Shown piece by piece: positions 38,751-46,219 of a stretch of 64,000 nt of DNA. Position numbers and translations under genes: made by a program. Position 1 is the first letter of the stretch. Each line of letters opens with the position of its first letter. Below the pieces are notes generated by a model. It had not been told where the DNA came from and made no database searches. It saw only the letters and a program-made list of their open reading frames with translations. This stretch comes from Sphingobium sp. D43FB (GTDB lineage Bacteria > Pseudomonadota > Alphaproteobacteria > Sphingomonadales > Sphingomonadaceae), in the NCBI RefSeq assembly GCF_002312805.1, contig NZ_NMUA01000002.1, positions 248,001-312,000 of the forward strand. The letters run 5' to 3'.

Positions 38751-39197
38751 ATGAACGAACGATCCAAATCCCGCTCCGCCGCGCGCCTTGCCGCGGTCCA
38801 GGCGCTCTACCAGCTCGAAATGGAGGGCACGCCGCTCCACATCCTGCTGCATGAATTTCACACCCATCGCCTCGGCGCGACGATCGAGGATGTGACCTAT
38901 GCCCCGGCCGAACAGTCGTTTTTCGACGATGTCGTGTCCGGCGTCGACAAGCGCCGCGACGAGATCGACGCGCTGATCGCCGCCCGCCTGTCGACCGGCT
39001 GGAGCCTCGATCGGCTCGACAAGCCGATGCGCCAGATATTGCGCGCGGGCACCTATGAACTGCTCGCCCGCGCCGATGTCGGCACCGGCACGGTCATCAG
39101 CGAATATGTCGATGTCGCCCACGCCTTTTACGACAAGCGCGAATCGGGCTTCGTCAACGGCCTGCTTGATGGCGTGGCCAAGGATGTGCGGGCGTAA
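38751..39197 (+). CDS. nusB: Transcription antitermination protein NusB
   Basis: RNA-binding helical protein that joins the rRNA antitermination complex with NusE. The 148 residues include RSAARLAAVQALYQLEMEG at the N-terminus and LDRLDKPMRQILRAGTYELL and VISEYVDVAHAFYDKRESGFVNGLLDGVAK at the C-terminus, which are family hallmarks. It begins 21 bp after hisD and is likely co-transcribed with it. Confidence 0.96.
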   Translation: MNERSKSRSAARLAAVQALYQLEMEGTPLHILLHEFHTHRLGATIEDVTYAPAEQSFFDDVVSGVDKRRDEIDALIAARLSTGWSLDRLDKPMRQILRAGTYELLARADVGTGTVISEYVDVAHAFYDKRESGFVNGLLDGVAKDVRA

Positions 39198-39207
39198 GCA
39201 CCGCCCT

Positions 39208-39313
39208 CCGTTCGTTTCGAGCGAAGTCGAGAAACCTGCGCGCGGCGTTTCTCGACGTAGTTTATCCAGAGCGCCTGCCGCAGGCGGGCAGTCGAAGGGC
39301 TCGAAACGAACGG
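39208..39313 (+). repeat. 106-bp repeat, copy upstream of thiL
   Basis: Bounded by perfect 14-bp inverted ends CCGTTCGTTTCGAG / CTCGAAACGAACGG. The interior has CTCGACGTAGTTTATCCAGA and a CCTGCCGCAGG palindrome. A second copy lies in inverted orientation at 40284-40389, so thiL is bracketed by the pair. Confidence 0.88.
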
Positions 39314-39357
39314 AGGAAAGCATTTCGGATCGGCGGTGAGAAGGCTAGACTCCCGCC

Positions 39358-40272
39358 ATGTCCGCCGAATCCCGCTTCCTCACCCTGCTGCGCCTATTGG
39401 CGAATGATCCCGCCGCGCAAGGGTTGATGGATGATGTCGCGATCCTGCCGGTTGGCGGCACCCGCCTGATCCTGACCAGCGACACGATGGTCGAGGGCGT
39501 CCATTACCTCCCCACCGATCCGCCCGCCGATATCGGCTGGAAACTCGCGGCGGTGAACCTGTCCGACCTGGCGGCGAAGGGCGCGCGGCCGGTCGGCTGC
39601 CTGCTCAACTATGCGCTGTCGGGCGACGAAGCATGGGACGCAGCCTTTATCGCGGGGCTGGGCGAAGCGCTCGATCGCCACGCCATGCCGCTGCTCGGCG
39701 GCGATACCGTCGCCATGCCATCCGCCAGCGCGCGCAGCTATAGCCTGACCGCGATCGGACAAGCGACCGGCCCAATCCCCGCGCGGAATGGCGCGCAACC
39801 AGGCGACATTCTCTATGTTACTGGCCCCGTGGGCGACGCGGGCATTGGCCTCGACCTTGCCCGTGCCGACCCGGCCGCGTCCGGCCCACTGGTCGATGCC
39901 TATCGCCGCCCGCGCCCACGCCTCGCCGAAGGCACACTACTCGCCCCCCACGCCAGCGCCATGATGGACCTGTCGGACGGGCTGTTGATCGACGCGCAGC
40001 GCATGGGTCAGGCCAGCGGCGTCGCGATCATCATCGACCATATCCCCCTCTCCCCGGCGCTGGAAAAGGCGCGCGGGGCCAGCACCGCGGTCCAGATCGC
40101 CGCCGCGCGCGCGGGCGATGATTATGAGTTGCTCTTCACGTTGCCGCGGGGGCTGGCTCCCCCGGTGCGGTCCATTCCGGTCGGGCATGTCAGCACGGGC
40201 GCAGGCCTCACCTTGATGATCGACGGCGCGATCGTGCCGCTGCCCGACCGGCTTGGCTGGGAACATGGATAA
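39358..40272 (+). CDS. thiL: Thiamine-monophosphate kinase
   Basis: Makes thiamine diphosphate from thiamine monophosphate and ATP. The 304-residue product carries DDVAILPVGGTRLILTSDTMVEGVHY (metal and phosphate binding), NLSDLAAKGARPVG, LLGGDTVAMP, DLSDGLLIDAQRMG and GDDYELLFTLP. It sits in the usual nusB-thiL order. Inverted copies of a 106-bp repeat flank the gene on both sides. Confidence 0.95.
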   Translation: MSAESRFLTLLRLLANDPAAQGLMDDVAILPVGGTRLILTSDTMVEGVHYLPTDPPADIGWKLAAVNLSDLAAKGARPVGCLLNYALSGDEAWDAAFIAGLGEALDRHAMPLLGGDTVAMPSASARSYSLTAIGQATGPIPARNGAQPGDILYVTGPVGDAGIGLDLARADPAASGPLVDAYRRPRPRLAEGTLLAPHASAMMDLSDGLLIDAQRMGQASGVAIIIDHIPLSPALEKARGASTAVQIAAARAGDDYELLFTLPRGLAPPVRSIPVGHVSTGAGLTLMIDGAIVPLPDRLGWEHG

Positions 40273-40283
40273 GTCGAGAGGGT

Positions 40284-40389
40284 CCGTTCGTTTCGAGCCC
40301 TTCGACTGCCCGCCTGCGGCAGGCGCTCTGGATAAACTACGTCGAGAAACGCCGCGTAATCGTTTCTCGACTGCGCTCGAAACGAACGG
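40284..40389 (-). repeat. 106-bp repeat, inverted copy downstream of thiL
   Basis: The reverse-complement counterpart of 39208-39313, near-identical over its length, with the same 14-bp inverted ends. The pair brackets thiL. The copy starts 11 bp after the thiL stop. Confidence 0.88.
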
Positions 40390-40421
40390 GTGAGGTTGGT
40401 GAGGTTTCTGCGCCAACCCGC

Positions 40422-40449
40422 TTGACGCACGCCCTCCACCCTGTAGCTT
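40422..40449 (+). promoter_or_regulatory. Possible housekeeping promoter of hppA
   Basis: TTGACG (40422-40427), 16 bp, TAGCTT (40444-40449), leaving a long leader of about 170 nt before the hppA ATG. The -35 is close to consensus and the -10 is weak. Nothing else is seen in the 40390-40626 stretch. Confidence 0.4.
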
Positions 40450-40626
40450 CGCTTCACCCTATTCTCAGCCCGTTTGGACCGCTTATGTGCGTGTGCCCAC
40501 TGCTGATTGACGCGGTGATCGATGCCGGAGCCAACCCGCCCGGCCGCCCGCCCCTGCGCCTTTCGTTCGCCCGTCATTCCCTGCGGAGCGGCCGATGACA
40601 GCCATAACAGGGGGAGAGGAACAAGC

Positions 40627-42750
40627 ATGCAGATCGTCTATATCGCCATAGGATGTGGCCTATTGGCCATCCTCTATGGCCTGTTCACCAGCCGACAGGT
40701 GCTAAGTGCGCCCGCAGGCAACGCCACCATGCAGGAGATTGCGGGCGCGATTCAGGAGGGGGCGAGGGCCTATCTGGGCCGCCAATATACCACCATCGCC
40801 ATTGTCGGCGTAGTCGTCGCCGCGCTGGTCCTGCTCTTCTTGGGGATCACATCCGCCATCGCCTTCCTGATCGGCGCGATCCTGTCGGGGGCGGCGGGTT
40901 TCATCGGCATGAACATTTCGGTGCGCGCCAATGTCCGCACGGCCGAAGCCTGTCGCGGCACGCTGCAAAGCGGGTTGACGGTGGCGTTCCGCGCGGGCGC
41001 GATCACCGGCATGCTGGTGGCGGGCCTGGCTTTGCTCGCGATATCCGTCTTCTTCTGGTATCTGACCGGCCCGTCGGGCTATGCGCCCGACGACCGGCTC
41101 GTCATCGACAGCCTCGTCGCGCTGGCCTTCGGCGCATCGCTCATTTCCATCTTCGCGCGGCTGGGCGGCGGCATCTTTACCAAGGCCGCCGATGTCGGCG
41201 CGGACCTCGTTGGCAAGGTCGAGGCTGGAATCCCCGAAGACGACCCCCGCAACCCCGCCGTCATCGCCGATAATGTCGGCGACAATGTCGGCGATTGTGC
41301 AGGGATGGCCGCCGACCTGTTCGAAACCTATGTCGTCACCATCGGCGCAACCATGGTGCTGACCGCGCTGCTGGTCACCGGCCTCGACAATGCCGTGCTG
41401 CTCAACCTGATGGCACTGCCGCTGATCGTGGGCGGCGTGTGCATCATCACCTCGATCATCGGCACCTATATGGTGCGGCTCGGCTCCAGCCAGTCGATCA
41501 TGGGCGCGCTCTACAAGGGCTTCTGGACCACCGCTCTGCTCTCCATCCCGGCCATCTATTATGTCACCTGGCGCACGCTGGGCGACATGAACGCAGTGTT
41601 CGGCGCGGACCTGGATGGCGTGGGCGGCTATACCGGCATGGCGCTGTTCTGGTCGATGATGGTGGGCCTCGCCGTCACCGGGCTTTTGGTGGTCATCACC
41701 GAATATTATACCGGCACCAATTATCGCCCGGTCCGCTCCATCGCCAAGGCGTCGGAAACCGGCCATGGCACCAACGTCATTCAGGGTCTGGCGATCAGCC
41801 TGGAGTCCACTGCCCTGCCGACGCTGGTGATCGTCATCGGCATCATCGTGGCACATCAACTGGCGGGCCTCATCGGCATCGCCTTCGCCGCCACTGCCAT
41901 GCTGGCGCTGGCGGGCATGGTCGTCGCATTGGACGCTTATGGTCCGGTGACGGACAATGCAGGCGGCATCGCCGAAATGGCGCATCTCGACGATAGCGTG
42001 CGGGTCAAGACTGACGCACTGGACGCGGTGGGCAACACGACCAAGGCGGTGACGAAGGGCTATGCCATCGGCTCTGCGGGCCTCGCCGCGCTCGTGCTGT
42101 TCGGTGCCTATACCGAGGATTTGAAATATTATAACAGCGCGCTTGGCCTCACCGCGCCGGTCGATTTCAGCCTCTCCAACCCCTATGTCATCGTCGGCCT
42201 GCTGCTGGGCGCGCTGCTACCCTATCTGTTCGGGGCGATGGGAATGACCGCGGTGGGCCGCGCCGCGGGCGACGTGGTCAAGGATGTCCGCGCGCAATTT
42301 GCCGAGAATAAGGGCATCATGGATGGCACCAGCAAGCCCGACTATGCCCGCACCGTCGATCTGGTAACGAAGGCCGCGATCAAGGAAATGATCGTCCCCA
42401 GCCTGTTGCCGGTGCTGGCCCCGATCGTCGTCTATTTCGCCATCTCGGCGGTCGCGGGCGTCTCCAACGGCTTCGCAGCGCTCGGCGCGCTGCTGCTCGG
42501 CGTCATCGTCTCCGGCCTGTTCGTCGCGCTGTCGATGACATCGGGCGGCGGCGCATGGGACAATGCGAAGAAATATATCGAGGATGGCCATCATGGCGGC
42601 AAGGGCAGCGAAGCCCATAAGGCGGCTGTGACCGGCGACACGGTGGGCGATCCCTACAAGGATACCGCCGGGCCAGCGGTCAACCCGATGATCAAGATCA
42701 CCAACATCGTCGCGCTGCTGCTGCTCGCCGCGCTGGCGCATGGGGGATAG
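40627..42750 (+). CDS. hppA: K+-independent membrane H+-translocating pyrophosphatase
   Basis: Couples pyrophosphate hydrolysis to proton pumping. The 707-residue protein has about 16 membrane helices. The substrate site is [20 protein letters not shown] with [30 protein letters not shown], and the C-terminal acidic site is seen in [21 protein letters not shown]. The motif [16 protein letters not shown] has lysine where K+-dependent enzymes have alanine, which marks the K+-independent class. ATG 40627 has a strong GGGGAGAGGA; a longer frame from 40522 is not supported. Confidence 0.96.
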   Translation: MQIVYIAIGCGLLAILYGLFTSRQVLSAPAGNATMQEIAGAIQEGARAYLGRQYTTIAIVGVVVAALVLLFLGITSAIAFLIGAILSGAAGFIGMNISVRANVRTAEACRGTLQSGLTVAFRAGAITGMLVAGLALLAISVFFWYLTGPSGYAPDDRLVIDSLVALAFGASLISIFARLGGGIFTKAADVGADLVGKVEAGIPEDDPRNPAVIADNVGDNVGDCAGMAADLFETYVVTIGATMVLTALLVTGLDNAVLLNLMALPLIVGGVCIITSIIGTYMVRLGSSQSIMGALYKGFWTTALLSIPAIYYVTWRTLGDMNAVFGADLDGVGGYTGMALFWSMMVGLAVTGLLVVITEYYTGTNYRPVRSIAKASETGHGTNVIQGLAISLESTALPTLVIVIGIIVAHQLAGLIGIAFAATAMLALAGMVVALDAYGPVTDNAGGIAEMAHLDDSVRVKTDALDAVGNTTKAVTKGYAIGSAGLAALVLFGAYTEDLKYYNSALGLTAPVDFSLSNPYVIVGLLLGALLPYLFGAMGMTAVGRAAGDVVKDVRAQFAENKGIMDGTSKPDYARTVDLVTKAAIKEMIVPSLLPVLAPIVVYFAISAVAGVSNGFAALGALLLGVIVSGLFVALSMTSGGGAWDNAKKYIEDGHHGGKGSEAHKAAVTGDTVGDPYKDTAGPAVNPMIKITNIVALLLLAALAHGG

Positions 42751-42851
42751 GATCATCCCAACCATCTGAGCATTCGCCAAAAAAGCAGATGACGGCGCGT
42801 CGACCTCGCCCTATTCCCTGGGGCGGGGTCGATCTGTCTGGGGGGAAATCG

Positions 42852-44801
42852 ATGAAGGCTATTCTTACGTCGCTGATGGGCAGCGCGCTGTTTCTGGCGT
42901 TGCCGGTATCAGCCCAATCCCCGGCCCCTGACAGTGCGCCGACCTGGACGGTCAAGGATTTCGCTGCCCTGCCCCTGATGGAGCAACCTGCCCTCTCGCC
43001 CGACGGCTTGCACATCGCCAGCCGGGTCGCGGTCAACGGTGAGCAATTGCTGGTGATCGCCGATGTGCATGACGGCCCTAACCGCGTCCGTTCGCTGGCC
43101 CTGGGCGACAATGATCTCAATTGGTGGCAATGGGTCAATGACGACTGGCTGATCGCGGGCATCGGCGCGGAAAGCAATGTTCAGGGCATGCCCTGGTATG
43201 TCAGCCGCGTCGCCAGCGTGAAGCGCGACGGCAGCAAGATCAATATGCTCGCCAAATCAGCCGCGGCGCAAAACGCCGATGACGTCATCTGGATCGCGCG
43301 CGATGGCACGCCACGCATCCTCCTCGCCTACCAGACATCGATCTTCTCCAACGACCCCGGCTTCTGGCCGAAGGTCGATGAGGTCGATGTCGGCACGGGG
43401 AAGATGCGCAGCGTCATTGCCTCCCGCCAGCATGTGCGAAACTGGTATGCCGACGCCACCGGTGCGGTGCGCATGGGGGTGGGCTATAATGACAGTAGCC
43501 GCACGGGCAAGCTGCTCTACCGCCCCGATGGGCGGGCCAATTTCCGCGTCGTCGACCGGGCCGATCGCCGCCGCGATGAATCGCTGGTGGTGCCGCTGCT
43601 CTTCACCGCTGATCCCGCCAAGGCGATCGCCAGCGATGATCGCGAAGGCACCGATGCGCTCTACGAACTGGATCTCGCCACGCTCGAACTGGGGCGCAAG
43701 ATATTTTCGGCGCCGGGTTTCGATCTGGGCGGGATAACCGAGGATGCCGCCGGGACCGGCCTTGCCGGGGTGCGCTACACCGGCGACGCGCCTGCGGTTC
43801 ATTGGTTCGACGCCAATCTGGCCAAGATTCAAGCGGATATCGACAAGGCGGTCGGTGAGCGGCGCGCGCGCATCATTTCCACCAGCCGGGACGGCCAGCG
43901 CATGGTCGTGCATGTCGGCACGCCCGATCAGCCCGGTGCCTATTATTATTACGATACGGCGGCAGGCGCCATGAGCATCCTGTCCAGGGTGAGCGACCGC
44001 TTCACCACCAAGACCCGCCTCGCACCCGTCAAGACCATCCGCTACAAGGCGCGCGACGGGCTGGAGATTGCCGCCGTGCTGACGGTTCCGGCCGGGCGCG
44101 ACGCAAAGAACCTGCCGTTCATCCTGATGCCCCATGGCGGCCCTTTCGCCCGCGATGCGGAGGAGTGGGACTGGTGGGTCCAGTTTCTGGCGTGGCGCGG
44201 CTATGCCGTGCTGCAACCCAATTATCGCGGCTCGTCTGGCTATGGCAGAGCCTTCGCCGAAAAGGGCGAGGGACAATGGGGCCTGGCCATGCAGGACGAC
44301 CTCAACGACGCGGTCGATTGGGCGGTGCAGCAGGGTATTGCCGATCCCAAGCGCGTCTGCATGGTCGGCGCATCCTATGGCGGCTATGCCGCGATGCGAG
44401 CGGCCCAGCGTGACCCCGCCAAATATCGCTGCGCCGTATCCTATGCCGGCGTTTCCGACCTTGCCGCCATGATGCGCTATGACCAGCGCTTCCTCTATCA
44501 TAGCACGCGCAAGGATTGGATGAAGGAGCAGGCCCCCGATTTCGCTGCCGTCTCGCCGATCCACTTCGCCGGACAATTCGCCACGCCCATCCTGTTGATG
44601 CACGGCAAAAAGGACCGTCGCGTCCAGGTAAGCCAGTCGCGCGAAATGGCGGAAAAGCTCAAGGCCGCCGGGAAGGTCCAGGGCCGCGACTATCTCTATG
44701 TCGAACAGCCGCTGGCCGATCATCACTTCTCGCGCGAGGCCGATAGGCTGGAGTTTCTGGAAAAGCTCGATGCCTTCCTGAAAGACCATAACCCGGCCTG
44801 A
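42852..44801 (+). CDS. S9-family prolyl oligopeptidase-like peptidase, secreted
   Basis: 649 residues. A signal peptide (1-21, ending PVSAQ), an N-terminal beta-propeller-like region (about 30-390), and a C-terminal alpha/beta hydrolase domain. The catalytic serine is in MVGASYGGYAAM (about residue 510), the aspartate in LMHGKKDRRVQ, and the histidine in DHHFSR. ATG 42852 follows GGGGGAAAT and gives a clean signal peptide; the upstream frame start at 42789 does not. It probably cleaves proline-containing peptides in the periplasm. Single gene. Confidence 0.92.
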   Translation: MKAILTSLMGSALFLALPVSAQSPAPDSAPTWTVKDFAALPLMEQPALSPDGLHIASRVAVNGEQLLVIADVHDGPNRVRSLALGDNDLNWWQWVNDDWLIAGIGAESNVQGMPWYVSRVASVKRDGSKINMLAKSAAAQNADDVIWIARDGTPRILLAYQTSIFSNDPGFWPKVDEVDVGTGKMRSVIASRQHVRNWYADATGAVRMGVGYNDSSRTGKLLYRPDGRANFRVVDRADRRRDESLVVPLLFTADPAKAIASDDREGTDALYELDLATLELGRKIFSAPGFDLGGITEDAAGTGLAGVRYTGDAPAVHWFDANLAKIQADIDKAVGERRARIISTSRDGQRMVVHVGTPDQPGAYYYYDTAAGAMSILSRVSDRFTTKTRLAPVKTIRYKARDGLEIAAVLTVPAGRDAKNLPFILMPHGGPFARDAEEWDWWVQFLAWRGYAVLQPNYRGSSGYGRAFAEKGEGQWGLAMQDDLNDAVDWAVQQGIADPKRVCMVGASYGGYAAMRAAQRDPAKYRCAVSYAGVSDLAAMMRYDQRFLYHSTRKDWMKEQAPDFAAVSPIHFAGQFATPILLMHGKKDRRVQVSQSREMAEKLKAAGKVQGRDYLYVEQPLADHHFSREADRLEFLEKLDAFLKDHNPA

Positions 44802-44823
44802 CTTTGGGGCTCGGCCCGGCTGA

Positions 44824-44872
44824 AGCAGCATTATTGGGGTAACGGCCCTGTCCGACGGGCCGCTATGCTGCT
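44824..44872. other. Nested hairpin in the spacer before the cyclase gene
   Basis: The outer stem AGCAGCAT/ATGCTGCT (44824-44831 with 44865-44872) encloses an inner stem CGGCCC/GGGCCG. It lies 23 bp after the S9 peptidase stop and about 170 bp before the cyclase start. No T-run follows. It could be a terminator without a U-tract or an RNA structure in the cyclase leader; no known riboswitch was recognised. Confidence 0.45.
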
Positions 44873-45043
44873 ACGACATACGTACGGCGAAAGACAGGCT
44901 CGAACGCGCGATATCCCTTGCCGCTCCGCGCCTGTTTTAACCCTTTGTTCAGAACCCAGGCCCACTCTGGTACACCGGTCGGCCAAGGGGGGTGGCCAGA
45001 CCCCGCCGGATTTCCTCGCCATGCCCGAAGCGGCAGGCATAAT

Positions 45044-46060
45044 ATGATAACCGGATACCGTGAAATGCCCTGTGCCATACCTATCGATGAACCCGCCCGG
45101 ATAGCGGCGCTGCGCCGCTATGGGATTTTGGACACCCCGGCCGAAGGTGCCTTTGACAAGGTGACCGATTTGGTGCGGACCTTGTTCGATGTGCCCATTT
45201 CGGCCGTGTCGCTGATCGACACCGAACGCCAATGGTTCAAGTCGATCACGGGCCTCGACATATCCGAAACCGCCCGCAGCATGGCCTTTTGCGACCATGC
45301 CATCCGCCAGGACGAACCGCTCGTCATCACCGATGCGCAGGCCGATCCGCGCTTTTGCGACAATCCGCTGGTGACCGGAGAGCCGGGCATCCGCAGCTAT
45401 GCCGGGGTGCAGTTGCGCACGCCTGATGGCCATAATCTGGGGTCGCTCTGCGCCATCGACACCCGGCCCCGCACCTTTTCGCCCGAACAGATGGAAGTAC
45501 TCAAGGGCCTTGCCCCCATCGTCGTGGAGCAGATGGAATTGCGTCTGCTGGCCGAGCGCGACCATCTGAGCGGAGCGCTGACCCGGCGCGCCTTCATCGC
45601 CGAAATGGACAAGCGGATCGCGCTCTTCACCCGCCACCGCCGCCCGGCCGCGCTGGTGCTGCTCGATATCGACCATTTCAAGCAGATCAACGACCGCCAC
45701 GGCCATCCGGCGGGCGACCGCGTGATCGAAGCGGTCGCGGCGCTCTGCAAAGGCCTGTCCCGCCCCAGCGATGCGTTCGGCCGGATCGGCGGCGAGGAAT
45801 TCGGCCTGCTGCTGCCCGAAGCGCAGGAGGCCGATGCGCTGGCGGTCGCCAATCGGATACGCGCCGCGATCGAGCGGTTCGAGATCACCAACAATCCACC
45901 ACTGCATGTCACCGCCAGCTTCGGCGTCGCCACGATCGGCGCGGGGCGCATGTCGAGCGAAGCCTGGCTGTCGGCCGCCGACGCCGCGCTCTACCAGGCC
46001 AAGCGCGCGGGGCGCAACCGGGCCATACTGGCCCCGATCGAGGCCGTCCGCGCCGCCTGA
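45044..46060 (+). CDS. GAF-domain diguanylate cyclase
   Basis: 338 residues. The N-terminal GAF domain (about 15-155: DEPARIAALRRYGILDTPAE through SYAGVQLRTPDGHNLGSLCAID) is followed by a GGDEF domain (about 165-330). The active-site motif is GGEEF, a functional variant. RPSD lies five residues before it, matching the RxxD inhibitory site, so product feedback is likely. It should make cyclic di-GMP in response to a small ligand. The start could also be the ATG at 45065; a frame from 44918 has no support. No phosphodiesterase is nearby. Confidence 0.9.
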   Translation: MITGYREMPCAIPIDEPARIAALRRYGILDTPAEGAFDKVTDLVRTLFDVPISAVSLIDTERQWFKSITGLDISETARSMAFCDHAIRQDEPLVITDAQADPRFCDNPLVTGEPGIRSYAGVQLRTPDGHNLGSLCAIDTRPRTFSPEQMEVLKGLAPIVVEQMELRLLAERDHLSGALTRRAFIAEMDKRIALFTRHRRPAALVLLDIDHFKQINDRHGHPAGDRVIEAVAALCKGLSRPSDAFGRIGGEEFGLLLPEAQEADALAVANRIRAAIERFEITNNPPLHVTASFGVATIGAGRMSSEAWLSAADAALYQAKRAGRNRAILAPIEAVRAA

Positions 46061-46219
46061 TCCGCATGGGGTGACGCGACCATAATGGACGGAAATCCGG
46101 CCTGATCCGGCCCACAATTTTGCGCCATATCGGACCAGCGCCATAATGGTCCAGGGTCTGCTTGGCGCGGATCACCCCTGCATCCACCCCGTCTCCCTCA
46201 TCATGGGGGGAGGGCAGGG

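Noticed and set aside
37356..39323. 655-codon minus-strand frame over hisD and nusB
   Set aside because: Shadow of two well-recognised genes; no domain seen.
39208..40389. Composite transposon carrying thiL
   Set aside because: The 106-bp flanking repeats encode no transposase and thiL is in its normal position after nusB; kept only as a repeat observation.
43257..44831. 524-codon minus-strand frame over the S9 peptidase gene
   Set aside because: Antisense to a gene with a signal peptide and full catalytic triad.
44824..44872. c-di-GMP (GEMM) riboswitch before the cyclase gene
   Set aside because: Stems are present but the conserved GEMM core bases are not.
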